From Xestospongia muta (taxonomy: Eukaryota; Porifera; Demospongiae; Haplosclerida; Petrosiidae): 64,000 nucleotides of DNA. Location: NCBI GenBank assembly GCA_963693285.1, contig OY848923.1, positions 4,681,609 through 4,745,608 on the forward strand, written 5' to 3'. Shown piece after piece: positions 11,440-23,688 of the stretch. Below the pieces are notes generated by a model. That model saw only the letters and a program-made list of their open reading frames with translations. It did no database searches and was not told the DNA's origin. Every line of letters starts with the position of its first letter. The stretch's first letter is position 1. Both the position numbers and the translations under genes were made by a program.

Positions 11440-13070
11440 CAGAAAAGATCAAAGATTTCCATGGAGTTTAATTAACAATGTTTGGGAATGTAATTATCGC
11501 TGCTTATATGCTGCCGCTGCTGCGATGTGCTCTTATTGGAAATGTCTTCTAAATCTGTTCCCAAGGACCTTGGAGAAGATTTCTGAACTGACTGAGATCT
11601 ATGAAGTTTATCCTTGCCTATACAATGTTAAAGATAGCAGCTACTATGATAGGGACAAGAAAAAAATGCTATTTCTGAAATAGCAAGTGCTCTTGGAATC
11701 AAAGGTATCATGATAGCTACACATTACAGATGACAGAGGTAAATGAAACTTTTAATTGCTATTTGTTTGTGTATTAGTGTGTGTAATAATAAAATATACA
11801 TTGTTTATTGCAGAAACCAAAAAATTAAGAATATCCGAACCCAGTACACTCGTGAACAACAAAAAAACTGCTGTAAGAAAGAGTGGGTCTGGATTAGATG
11901 ATGTGTACATTTCGAAGTGGCCACATTTAAATAAACTCAGCTTCTTAGATGAGTTTGTGGTAGCTAAGAAGAGTACAACAAATTTGCAGGCAAGTAAATT
12001 CTGCATGAGGATGGAATGTCTATTTTATGACATTGTTCAAATCATATTAGTTTGCCAATAAACTGTCCCACTTTCTGAATTTAAAAAGTCCCGTAGGTAG
12101 TCTCTAATTTCTTTTGTGGAATCAGAGTGTCGATTGCTTCCCTGTCAATCCAATGGTCACAATCTATGTGATTGTTATTGTCTCCATTCTCTGGAAATGT
12201 ACTCATGGGTTTCTGGATTTTCAGTATCAAGGCTGCCGGGGGGGGGGGGGTATATACCGAAGAGGCCTCCAAATGTCTTCGCAAAAAATTATGTAAAGTA
12301 CAACAAGCCATGACAATCTTTTCAACTTTGTCTGATGCCAGTCCTATAGGAGTCATAAAAACTCTAAAATGATTGGATATGATTTCAAAGACATTTTCTA
12401 CAATCCTCCAGGTTTGGTTTAGTCGGTAGTTGTAAATGCCTTTTGAAGTTGTCAGACCAATTTGGGAATATGGTTTCTGTATGTACGTTTTTAATGGAAA
12501 AGAATACGTAATTAAAAGTTTGAATGTTTCTGACATTACACATGTTTATATACCCAATATCAACTAATTTATATAGGTCTTTATAGATGACATGGATGTT
12601 GAGTGTGAGGAGCAACAAGAGGAATTACTTAAAGATGACCTTAATATATCTGAAGGGAATGAGGTTCATTCAACTAAAAGACTAATCAAGGAACCAACAA
12701 AGATGGCAAACAAGCGTAAGCGTGAGGCTTAAGAAGATGAGTTAATGGAAAAAGCACCCTCCCAAGTTACCACTCAAAGGGATGCTGATGATGTTTTTGA
12801 GCAATTTATTGGTAGCGAGCTTCGAGCCATTACAGACCCCCAAGCGAAAAACGATCGGTGAAATGGAAAATTCAGTCTGCTATTTACAATGCCAACTGTG
12901 GTTTTACACCTACACAGTCATTTCAATTTCAAGGATCGGTTCCACCATTGGGACAAGGACAAGCTTTCCAACCCACCTATTACTACCCTCCTTTAACTGT
13001 CAGCCCAACACCAAGTCACCAATCATCCAGCTCTTCATTAACTACTCCCAATTGTACTAATCACTACTGA
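11440..13070 (+). pseudogene. MADF/BESS accessory protein of a Harbinger transposon
   Basis: Three blocks. Block 1 (about 11450-11710) gives the MADF core: ISELTEIYEVYPCLYNVKDS, then YYDRDKKK, with a frameshift before ISEIASALGIKG. Block 2 (about 11814-11990) gives KSGSGLDDVYISKWPHLNKL, the typical segment after MADF. Block 3 (12582-13070) has an acidic/basic linker (KRKREA then TAA at 12730-12732), a BESS-like DVFEQFIGSELRAI, and after another frameshift a Pro/Ser-rich tail ending at 13070. Harbinger accessory proteins of this type bind terminal repeats and import the transposase. One nonsense codon and at least two frameshifts make this a pseudogene. Confidence 0.75.
12081..12536 (-). pseudogene. 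PIF-Harbinger nuclease (DDE_Tnp_4), C-terminal part
   Basis: A 151-codon open stretch ending near the TAG at 12081. It shows the conserved C-terminal Harbinger pattern: YSQIGLTTSKGIYNYRLNQT, then WRIVENVFEIISNHFRVF and VEKIVMACCTLHNFLRR. The Glu of VEN is the last catalytic acid of the DDE triad. The N-terminal part with the two Asp residues is missing upstream (12540-12600 encodes nothing matching). It lies antiparallel between blocks 2 and 3 of the accessory gene. A run of 11 G at 12239-12249 falls inside. Confidence 0.8.
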
Positions 13071-13482
13071 TTCTCAATGTTACAATTTCTTCAAGTAATC
13101 TCTGAGGACTTCAATAATAACAGAGCATGTTTCAATAACAATTTTTCCTATTGTCTGAGATGGGATTCTGTATAAGTATTGTAGACTTGAATATGATTTC
13201 CCTGCAATACAACATAAGCAATAATTAATCTCACATTTAATAGCCATGAAGTTAGTGCAAAATTAAATATTATTTGTCACATGAATGAAGGTGAAAGATA
13301 TGGTTCAAAAAAAAATAAGTGATCAACTGAAATTGAAGTGATTAATTACACAACATTTATGTTGCCAGAAAATGTAAAGTTAGTGCTAGTCTTTCAGCTG
13401 GTGGTATTGCCTTTTGCATGGTCCAACTTTAGAGAGTAGTTTATCAAATGTTTCTGTGTCCATGGAAAGGAAATGCCGATAA

Positions 13483-13613
13483 CGTTATTGCATTTGAGTC
13501 GTAGTTCAAGACGTTCCGGAAAATCTCAAGGTTTTGAAGAGTATCGTCAACTAATTTTAGGTAGATTTCATGTGATTTCAGGAACTGTGACACCACGTTA
13601 GTATCTTAGATCT
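13483..13613 (-). pseudogene. Decayed duplicate of the 9430-9595 exon
   Basis: Matches 9458-9589 over about 130 bases with scattered substitutions and a 1-base deletion (GAAAATCTCAAGG versus GAAAATCTTCAAGG), which shifts the frame. The start codon region is lost. The Harbinger relic lies between the two copies. Confidence 0.75.
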
Positions 13614-13889
13614 TTAAATGAATTTAGACCGTTGGTAATCACGTCCCTAGATCCCCGTTTGCTAACGCTAAATGGGGGACTCACTGCCAGTCTTCAAGCA
13701 GAAGTGGAATTGTCGCTTTTATGTGACGTCATATACTTAACACTACTGGATGCATTTGCTTGAAACTAAGACGAAGGCTTTTTCAAATTGCTTTATTAGA
13801 TTGCTCACAAAAAAATGTGAAACAAATTTGTTCATGATATGAATCAAAAAAATTATAAAATGAAATTATTAGCTGCCAATAAAATCTAA

Positions 13890-16173
13890 CTATTGTTTTA
13901 TGTTTCTTTCAATCACTCCTTTTAGAACAGAAACAGCTTGTGTTAACTCATCAATGGTGTGTTCGCAACACACTGCTAATCGAATACTAGGAAACAAGAG
14001 AAACATGTAATTCAAAAGACATTTTAAAATTATGCTGTTTAATTATTAAAATTTAAAACTAATAAAATTGTAAACATAAAAATTGTCCTAAGCCTATTTG
14101 GATTGTACAGTTGTTGCAGTAAAAGTCTAGAAATTTACTAGTTACAGTCCAGAGAGTTAGCATAAACTATGGAGGTGCTATGAGAAGCTTCATTCAGTCA
14201 TTCCAAATTCAAAGTGCTCACAGTGACAGTGTAATTAAAATCCTTGGTTGTGGTGTATATTGGCAGTTCCTCACCATGCAGGTTAATTCTCTCCAAAGTT
14301 GTATACAACAATAGAATAAAATAATGAGAAATAAACAAAACTGTACATATACACATGTGGTCCAAAACAATCTTAGGATTGCCTGATATGCTCCACATGC
14401 CAAGGAGAAGAAAACATGTTTCATACCTTTGTTGTGGAAGCTTATGTTCTTCAGACTCTAGATATTTGGCTGTGACAATAGCCACACCTTCCTCAAGAGA
14501 TTCTTTAACAATAGTATCAAGTAGTTTTTGACCTGCCTCTCGGGAACCTCTAAAGTCTGAGAGACAAAGATGAATAACAGGAGATTGCTCATAACCATCC
14601 ACTTGAAAACCAGAAAGACTGTGGAGAACAGAAATTTACTCATTTCAGTCTTTGTATTAGAATATTTTAATGAATGCATGTTATCTCAATTCATAGTAGA
14701 ACTGGAGTGTTGGATAGCATTAATGGTAAACATTAGAATGAATCCCATCAAAAAATAAAAATGACACTTATAAAGTACTTTAAGTTGTTTGCATTTAATA
14801 CCTACTCTTTTAAAAGGTTTCTTAATGTTTTAGCATTCTCTCTGAGTTTTTCAAATATGTCAGGTGACTTGTCCATAGTATCGAGTGCCTCTATTGCAGC
14901 TGTAGTAAGCAATGGTGGAAGTGATGCACTAAAGCAGTATCCAGCACCTTAACAGGAGAACACATATGTGTATCACCTACTTACATGTATATGTTTCTAT
15001 GTGGCTAACCTGAGAGTCTTTGATGATCGATAACAAATGATTTTCCAGCACAAAATCCTCCCATACTGGCCATACTCAAACTCATTGAAACACATATAAG
15101 ATCAACATCTTCTGGCTAACATAATAAAGATAGAATATGTAAAGTATACTATAATATTAATAACGTAACACTAATTGTCCACTAAAATTGAGTTATGTTC
15201 TATGAACATTGTGTTGATTCACTCACTGATAATTGAAAGTGTTCTACGGCTCCACGACCTGTAGCTCCTAACACACCAAACGAAAGACTTTCCTCCAAAA
15301 TAATTGGAATACGATATCGTTTACGAAACTCCACCTACATGTATTATATTAATAATACAATGTTGCATACTGTAAATGACAAGTAACAACATTCTATACA
15401 TGTATTTACCAGTTTGGGTAGAGGTACTAAGTCACCGTAATTCATATATATAGCTTCAGCTACAATGAACTTTCTGATCTTCTTAGCTTTATTTGGATTC
15501 TAAAATAACAATAGTCTATTCATTTTCTGTTATTTATCATTTACTTTTCACCTATCTACCCATCTACCCATCACTGACTTTGAGATCAATTTTTTCCTGT
15601 TCTTCTAGTAATCTCTCTAAATCTGTCATATCATTATGCTTGAAGTACTTGATCTGACTACGTGAAGCAACCAGTCCTTTTTGTGTAGGAAACCCCACAC
15701 CCTCGTCACTACATGAGCAATATACAATATACTGAAGAGAGACAATATTTAGTAGTTGTTAGTCTAGATAGTATATGTAGTGGATTACAGGTCTGGGATT
15801 ACTATTGTATAAAATATATGATTGCAATTTTATTGAGCTTACAGGTCTGGGATTACTATTGTATAAAATATATGATTGTAATTTTATTGAGCTTACAATT
15901 ATAATCATAATAGTGAAAGGCTTGGTGGATTGACATTACCTTCTATATTGATGGGATTAGCCTCTCAAAGAGGATCCCCTTTAATTAAGTGAAAATGAAG
16001 TCCATTTAGAGTCTAATTTAGTAATGACATTGGTTCTTACCAAAAAATGATGTCTGTTCTCTTGGAATAAGCAGGTATGGCACTAGCTATGGCAGCAAAC
16101 CCAAATGAGTAAACTATAGCTTCTTCTCTGCCAGTGAATTTAGCTATGCGTTCTTCTAGACGAAGATGGACAT

Positions 16174-16228
<55 letters not shown>

Positions 16229-19200
16229 TGATAAACACTAACAAAAACATGATATCAGAATCTAAAATATGATGCAAGGATAATTCTAGAAATACATGTA
16301 TGTTACTGGACCCACCCATTGTGCCGTAGAACCCTCGTGGTCCACACGAACCCACTCCATATTTCCTGACAGTCTCAGCTGCTACATCCTATACAGTAAG
16401 GATATTAATGGTCCATGATTTTAAGCTAAAACTGCCTGCTATATAGGGCACAGTGTATTGGGTATTGACTTACATGAATATTCTTTTTACTTAATAGTCC
16501 AAGGAAATTGAATGTGGCCAAATTAAGACATCTTTTACTATTAACGGTTACATGAGTACCTGCAATACTAATGATAACAACAGTAAATCTAATTTAAAAC
16601 ATAGTTCTTTATTGACAGATGTTTATATATAAATTGCTTGTTGTTGCTACTATTTTATTTAGTCCAAATTTAGAAGGGTGTACTAATTCAAAATAATTTT
16701 TAGTCTATTTGAAAAAATTTTGGAAAGAGCAATTTAAATTGTCTCATACTGTTTCTATTATTTCTTACGTTATTTCTTAATTTATAGTAGGCTGTATAAT
16801 TTAATTTTTTATACTTCTTTAGTATTGCCTGTTAATATCAGAATCTCTTACAAGCAGAAGTAATGACAAAATGTCACAAATTTTGCAGAAGATATAGGAA
16901 ATGTGGATTGAGTGATATCTTAAGAACTGAGTCACTAACTGAGAAAGCCTGTACTGCACATATATGATAATCTTATGAACACTGAAAAGTATGCATAAAT
17001 ATTCTAGAATTATTTATCTCCATGAGTGAAAATACAATAATGAAAAATGTTAACAGTTACCTTGTAACAATAGGACTTTCCAATGGTCTGTCATTATGAT
17101 AATTTTGAGGAACTAATGGCAGGGGGTGCCAATCTTGTATCAACTCTTCCTCCTCCTAAATAACAACATACATATCAATTATTTTAATAAATAGGATACA
17201 TAACTACATGGCATCATAATTATTATAAAGGTAACCAGAAAACAAAGCCAAACTGTTTCTAAAATAATATTTGCTGAGTTAGCCTTTGTCAATAAGAAAA
17301 CTAATGTAATTGTGATAATAAACTTGACATATTAAAAACTTCAAAACATAACAACATTCCTCTAATCACAATTACAACACCATATGTTTTCCATCTGGCA
17401 CACAAAGTATATGCCAAATGTTCCAGAGATAGTTTCACGGCAGGTGTGTATCAAGGGTGTGGTCAATTACATTTGTAAACTTAGTAAATAGCATTATTAA
17501 TTAGTTTTTTTCCTATAATTGTAATTGAGTGACTAAATTTGTAATTGTACTGCAACAGTGTTGCATTTTTCAAGCATCCTTGGTGTTACTAAACGTTTCA
17601 ACGACTACTCCAGTATGAAGACATAAAAATGATAGTTGCAAATTATGTTGTACACTTTACACGTACTACATGCAGCTGTAGAGTGTAGTGACCATACTTT
17701 CATCTTAAGACTAGTAGTTGTAATTGAAATATTGAACAGTAATGGTAATTATAATTATAGTTGATTGGTGCATGTAAAAGAATGGGTTTGAGTAAAATTA
17801 TAGAGAAATTACATACACAAGTGTCATTTCTTAAAGTGGTTAAGGCTTCACAAGTGAAGCTGACTGCAATTTTAATCAGTGTAAAGTATCCCAAATTTCA
17901 CTTAAAATCATTCTATTGTAAATTAATCATAAATTTAAATACAAGGAGGCCACAGTTACTATCGAGTTATTCTCTTAGTCCCATCCAACGTATAATGTCA
18001 TGACAATACTTTTTGCTTGGAAAGAATAAACTTACTAGAATGTACAATTAGGAGGTTATAATGCATACAAAATGCTCAAGCTTTTTTAGTAACATCAAGC
18101 AACATCCAGTTTCTTGGAGGAATGCTGATCTAAACCACGATATCTTCAACCATTATAGCGTACTACAATTCAATTAATTGTCTCTTCTGTACAAAATAAT
18201 GAATACAGTACATATTTATATCCTCATGAGGACAGTTAATGATGCTAGCATTTGCAAGTTTTGACTTCTTTGTCACCAATGAACCCTTGCAAGACTTGCT
18301 CTTTATTCAATCTTCAGCTTCTTTCTTTTTCTGTTATTCTAACTTTATCTAATACTTCACTCATCTGTTTTTCTTTGTCTTTTTCTCAGCTTGGACAAAT
18401 ACATTCAGCATTCATAAATACTTTTAGTTTTCAATTAAAGATAGCAATCAAATTTATTATTCATAAAAATAAACAATCCATGTTGTGCGCAATGTTTGAG
18501 AGCAATGAGTGAAAGTAACCAACAAAAAGTAATTGTCAAACCATGCAGAGAACAAAGAACAGTATTACTTTTACTGTGATTGTTTTGAATTAGGCATAAC
18601 TGATTGAAACTTTGACTTCCACAGCTTCTGCTAACTCTCCCATCTTAGAAGTTAGCAACAACAGTATAATCAAAACAATCTTAGGAATTTTTTTTATAAT
18701 CTAGTTGCATGTATCTATGTGTCTATGTATCTGTAGTCCTGCATATTTATATATATATGTGAACCACAGCTGCGTATTCATATTGTTGTAAGTATTGTAC
18801 CTCTTTTGTGGGTTTATCCCTCTTGTCAGGATTATATTGTTTTGTAAAGAACAATAATTTGCCAATCCACAATACCAACACTACTTCTAATATAATGTGA
18901 TATGTAGGCGCCTAAAGAAACAAAAGGATATAACATACTATAATATCTACAAATGTTCATTAGTTTCAAAGCCAGATGTTTTGCAGGGAGTGGGAATGTC
19001 AAAGTTAGGGTTCTACCAGGATTTAGGGTAGACCAAACATAATGCTTCTTTCAGGTGACTAACTGTGGTCATACCTCATTTTATGGCAAAGCTTGCTTGA
19101 GTCTTAATGTTATGTCAACTAATAGAAAGAGTAAGGTGAAGTTAGACCTCAATGAAAGCACTACTAAAAGGAAGAAGGATGAAGCTAAACCTTGAAAATA

Positions 19201-19521
19201 TTTACCAGCTTCACTAATAACCATGTGAATTTATATGTAAATAAAGCCACAGAAAGGAAGTCATGTGACCTGAGGGTATAATGAAATTTGTATATATAGT
19301 TGCATAAAACGTCTGGCTTCAAGACTAAATTACTCATGTACTTCAAAATGAAACAAGGAGCATATTATAACATCACGATTTGATAGATAAATTAAGTTGT
19401 TCTAGGTCAACTTAAGAGTCGACAGCTATTTTTCCAATAATGGGTGTGGCTTATTTCTTACCTCTGAAACGTAAGACAATATAGCTTCAAAAATGGTAGT
19501 ATAAGTGTAATTACCAGCCAT
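13890..19521 (-). CDS. SPTLC1: Serine palmitoyltransferase long-chain base subunit 1
   Basis: Non-catalytic partner of SPTLC2 in the ER membrane; the heterodimer condenses serine and palmitoyl-CoA, the committed step of sphingolipid synthesis. Thirteen exons (minus): 19521-19462, 18911-18801, 17155-17061, 16567-16474, 16388-16316, 16173-16041, 15708-15579, 15499-15410, 15334-15227, 15115-15010, 14947-14806, 14618-14427, 13986-13890. They sum to 1431 nt, 476 aa, close to the family length of about 473. Seen: an N-terminal hydrophobic segment ([19 protein letters not shown]), [33 protein letters not shown] and [12 protein letters not shown]. The position that carries the PLP lysine in SPTLC2 is not lysine here ([14 protein letters not shown]), as expected for subunit 1. 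All phases agree. It is divergent from HMG-CoA synthase across a 315-bp promoter. Confidence 0.97.
15785..15892. repeat. Two tandem 54-bp units in an SPTLC1 intron
   Basis: Both units begin TTACAGGTCTGGGATTACTA and differ at one base (TTGCAATT/TTGTAATT). They lie in the intron between 16041 and 15708. Confidence 0.9.
16176..16225. repeat. (GA)n microsatellite
   Basis: About 25 uninterrupted GA repeats, starting 3 bases upstream of the SPTLC1 exon at 16173-16041. On the coding strand this is a (CT)n polypyrimidine tract leading into CTCAG, so it also serves as the polypyrimidine tract of the 3' splice site. Confidence 0.95.
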
Positions 19522-19836
19522 CTAGAAAATTCATGAACTCTACATAAACAGCACACCTCATACGAGAAGATCTCTCCACACACGGACCACAGTCGGCAGA
19601 CTGTTACCACGCCCAATTTGACTTGAATTAATCGATTTGATTGGTCAATATGCTCGAACGAGGAATATTTCTGGTGGGCGGAGTCCAAAAGCCATGTGCT
19701 GGCGTCATTCTTCTTTATTGTCTCAGGAGATACTATATTTAGTGGGGAGATGAGAGCTTCATAACAGACGATCTTTCAGTTAATTCTGCCACTTGCACTG
19801 TCAATTTAGCTCGAAAATCGATCCAAGAAACACCCA
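19522..19836. promoter_or_regulatory. Shared divergent promoter of SPTLC1 and HMG-CoA synthase
   Basis: Only 315 bp separate the two start codons. It holds an inverted CCAAT box (ATTGG at 19640-19644), a TATA-like ACTATATTTA (19731-19740) and GTGGGGAGAT (19742-19751). The reverse complement of the last, ATCTCCCCAC, differs by one base from the classical sterol regulatory element ATCACCCCAC. CCAAT boxes near SREs are the standard arrangement in sterol-regulated animal promoters. The motif match is seen; function is inferred. Confidence 0.6.
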
Positions 19837-22800
19837 ATGGCTTCCTCGTCTGAATTACTCTCTATTCGTGAAGGAAAATGGCCACAAGATGTTGGTATAG
19901 TGGCCATGGACGTCTATTTCCCGTCCCTGTGTGTGAACCAGACGGAACTGGAGACATTTGATGGTGCCAGTTCTGGCAAATATACAATTGGCTTGGGACA
20001 AACCAATATGGGGTTCTGTACTGACAGAGAAGACATTCATTCTCTTGCATTGACTGTGGTGTCTGGCCTCCTTGAGAAGAACAATGTCTCTGTTAATGAT
20101 ATTGGTAGACTGGAGGTTGGCACAGAAACCATTGTGGACAAGTCGAAATCAGTTAAAACGGTTCTGATGCAGTTATTCACTGGGTCTGGTAATACTAATA
20201 TTGAGGGTATTGATACTACAAATGCCTGCTATGGAGGAACTCAGGCTCTGTTTAATGCTGCATCATGGGTAGAAAGCAGTGCTTGGGATGGTATGTAATT
20301 ATATAATTTATTGTATAATATGTTGACCATAATCAACTAAGAGCTTTCTTTGATAACAGCAACCAATTTATTAAGAAAGTATGACATGCATGTTTAACTA
20401 CTGCAAATGTTCTATTTTTAGAATTCTATATTTAGAACACATATTTGTAATTATTTACTTCTTGGTCATAATAATGTGCAATGTTTGTACAAGTGCATGT
20501 AATTAAGACAGTGTTATGATAATGATATGTTACAATATTGCTAGGTCGATTTGCTCTCGTAGTAGCAGCTGATATTGCAGTATATGCTTCTGGTAATGCT
20601 CGACCTACCGGTGGAGCTGGTGCAGTAGCAATGTTAATTGGACCTAATGCTCCTATAACACTTGAAAAAGGTGATAAAAATATCATACGTTTATTGTATA
20701 GTACATAGTGTTGCATCTTCTCCAAGGAGAATGAAAGCATTACTGTGTTATTTTACTTGATATCTGTGTTGTATAGGATATCAGCTTGAGCATTGAATTT
20801 TGAAGCCATACCACTATGTTGTCTTTATTAGTTTCTATATACTATATTTGGTCATAGGTTTCAAGTAACATGTGTTGCTGTTTACATAGTGCATTGAATA
20901 TGACAGTTTACATGATAACCATTTCACTTTTCTACTACTAACTCATTTAACAAGCTCTACTGATACAAACATATATTCTGTAATCATAAACATTCTTGTT
21001 ACAGCTATTCCTAACACAGATTGTTAGGATTTTCTCTCTTTCATTAGGGTTACGTGTTATCCACATGGAGCATGTCTATGACTTCTACAAGCCCAACCTC
21101 AGCTCAGAGTTTCCAGTAGTAGATGGTAAACTTTCCATTCAGTGCTATTTAAATGCTCTGGATCAATGCTACAAAAGATATGGAGAGAAGGCTGCTCCTC
21201 CAGGGACTAAATACAACATTGAAGATGCCGATTTTTATTGCTTTCATTCTCCATTCACTAAACTAGTACAAAAGAGCTTTGCTCGTTTAGTATTACAAGA
21301 TTTTCTTACTAATCCTGATACTGCTGTCAAGAAATACGCTTCATTAGAACCACTCCAGTGAGTATGTGTCTCATGTAGCAATGAATCCCTTAAAGAGTTC
21401 TTAGTATAGATAATATCATCATTTTTAATGTAACCTGTAAATAACGGCTAATGTCTGGCAAAAAAATCTTAAAATACTTCACCTTATTTGCTGGTTATTA
21501 CATTTATCTCAGTCAAAACTTCTTTTTATTAAGCGCATGATGAATAATTAATATTTTGATCAAAATCACCTTACCTTATGACCACAGTGCATAATTTCAT
21601 TCTGATATTGCTTTATTACTCTTTAAACTTGCCAAGACTGATGTGAAAGATTTATAAAATATAAGTACTTAAAAGAAACACAAAGAGTTGCGATGACAGA
21701 CAGATATAGACAGCAGCAAGTTTTTGCTTTACAAAACATTCCATCTTTTTTAATTGCAATTATTCACAGTGAAAGCAATTATAGATCAATTCTTATGTCA
21801 AATTTTAAATATCTGTTGTAATCAAACAGCTTAGAATTTAGTGCTATTCTTGGCTGTCTCAAATACACAATCAATTATTCATGTTAAACACACCCTCAAA
21901 TACTTAATTGTTAGGTGCATATTTGTCGTTATTTAGTGCATATTTTCTTCCTTTAATACGAGTATCATAATTATTTAATATAATTTATCCTTGCTTTGTT
22001 CAGAGGTCGTACACTACAAGATACATTAGGAGATAAAGACATTGAGAAATTATCAATGAAGGCAGCAGCTGAGGCCTATGAGCTTAGAACTGTTCCCACT
22101 ATTTTGTTAGGACAACAAGTTGGTAATATGTATACTGCTTCTCTCTATGGTGGACTGGCTTCACTAATGGCAAAGTAAGTTCGAACACACTCATTACTGT
22201 ATTGGAGTTTATGAGGCAATACAGTTATATTAGTGTGTTTGGGTTCTCAGAGCATTACTAAGTAAAGGGCTCGTTTTTTATGAGTAGACTAAATATAACA
22301 GAAGTCAGAAGAAATAGTGGTAATCATGACTAATAATCTGATATTGATAGGATGTGTGCTAAATTATGGTGTTCTGTTTGTTTCAAAATTTTGATTTTAA
22401 ATTTGACAACTATCTCATTTAGTATACGAAGTTTTACAATCGATTGATCATGGGGGCATTGATCGATTGATCGATCGATCAATATTGATTGTAAAACTCT
22501 GTATACTAATTGAGAAATTGATTGATTGATTGATCAACTAGTAACAATCGATCAATTGATCGATATTGACTGTAAAACTCCATATAATGGAGAAAGTTGT
22601 CAGGATTTAGGATCAAAATTTTGAAACAAAACAGCACACCATACTAAATAGTGTGCTTGATCAATTTATGAAAACTTAGTAATTTGTAATGACTACAGCA
22701 AATACTACACTTGTGCTATTCTCTTTTTTCTAGTAAAAAGCCAACAGAATTAGCAGGTAAAAGAGTAGTATTATTCTCTTATGGGTCAGGACTGGCTAGT

Positions 22801-23133
22801 GCCATGTACTCTCTTCGTTTTTCACAAGACCCCACCCCTAAATCCTCTCTCTCTAAAGTCATGGCCACACTAGCCGACATTCCCACTCGACTCCAACTTC
22901 GTAGGACCACACCTCCAGCTGAATTTGAAGAGATCATGAAACTCCGTGAAGACACTCACCATAAATGTCCATACACTCCTGTTAGTGACATCAAAGATTT
23001 GTTTCCTGGTACTTACTATCTTGCTCAAGTTGATGACAAATATCGACGAACATATTTAAGAGTACTACCCACTAGCTGTGAGCCACGTTCACCTCTTATT
23101 TCTCCAGCTCGTCTTTTCAATGGCTCTTGTTAG
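19837..23133 (+). CDS. HMGCS1: Hydroxymethylglutaryl-CoA synthase, cytosolic type
   Basis: Condenses acetyl-CoA with acetoacetyl-CoA to HMG-CoA, feeding the mevalonate pathway. Five exons: 19837-20290, 20545-20670, 21048-21357, 22004-22174, 22734-23133; 1461 nt, 486 aa, normal length. Catalytic residues visible: Glu97 in [12 protein letters not shown], Cys131 in [12 protein letters not shown], and His in [13 protein letters not shown] (exon 3). Exon 5 holds the [16 protein letters not shown] segment. There is no mitochondrial presequence (the protein begins [13 protein letters not shown]), so a cytosolic enzyme is expected. Intron 4 contains a MITE. It shares its promoter with SPTLC1, which suggests coordinated supply of sterol/isoprenoid and sphingolipid precursors. 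All intron phases agree. Confidence 0.98.
22365..22643. mobile_element. 279-bp MITE in HMGCS intron 4 with 6-bp target duplication
   Basis: The left end TATGGTGTTCTGTTT and the inverted right end (TATGGTGTGCTGTTT) continue as GTTTCAAAATTTTGAT on both sides. Direct repeats CTAAAT flank the element (22359-22364 and 22644-22649). The centre is a mesh of GATCGATTGATC palindromes. It has no coding capacity. The superfamily is not assigned; 6-bp duplications are unusual. Confidence 0.85.
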
Positions 23134-23688
23134 GAGCTCACAATGTGTGTGTGTGAAATATTTTAGTACAAAAATTAGTATTATTTGTTATATTATATTA
23201 TAGATAATACTATTAAAGATGGTGTGAAGAGTGTCAGTTTGATTTATGACGTTAGTGTGTATTTGAATGTTATATTTAATTAGGAATAATTAGTGTTGGG
23301 AGTTATATAACAGACTGATGTATTTATTCTATATACCAAGTTTTTATTCTCAATGCAACACTTAAGGACGTGTGGAATAGCTCCATCATATTTACATAAT
23401 TGTATAACAAACAGAAATAGGTCAAAATATCTAGTTACCTGGGCATATAACAATTCAAAGTTAATGATACGAGTCGTCTGGTGAGCAACTTGAGTCACAC
23501 ATAGCGCCCCATTCTATGTTGGCTTTATAAAGCTAGACATTTAACTTTTAGTTGAGAGAGCATAGCCAGCAAGTTATTTTGCTGTATTTATTATTACAAC
23601 GTAATAAACTGAATTTATAGTGAGTTAATTCTTAGAAAAGCCACACCCATGCTGTGGTCTGCATTGCTACAACGATATATCAAACATA

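Larger units (their letters stand above)
11290..13075. mobile_element. Decayed PIF-Harbinger transposon
   Basis: Contains both signature Harbinger genes: a MADF/BESS-type accessory gene on the plus strand and the C-terminal half of a DDE nuclease on the minus strand. The left end carries repeated GCAACATGTTGCCAGCAACA-type motifs (11300-11440), which look like a terminal repeat region. The right terminus was not found. Both genes carry frameshifts or stops or are truncated, so the element is dead. Confidence 0.7.

Noticed and set aside
11276..11440. N-terminal part of a 135-codon open stretch as coding
   Set aside because: Consists of GCAACATGTTGCCAGC-type repeats that look like a transposon terminal region rather than protein sequence.
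12114..12372. Several short plus-strand frames across the G11 run
   Set aside because: They are shadows opposite the Harbinger nuclease fragment, which has clear family motifs on the minus strand.
18252..18512. 86-codon plus-strand open stretch
   Set aside because: Lies in the large SPTLC1 intron 2; low-complexity Ser/Leu/Phe composition, no support.
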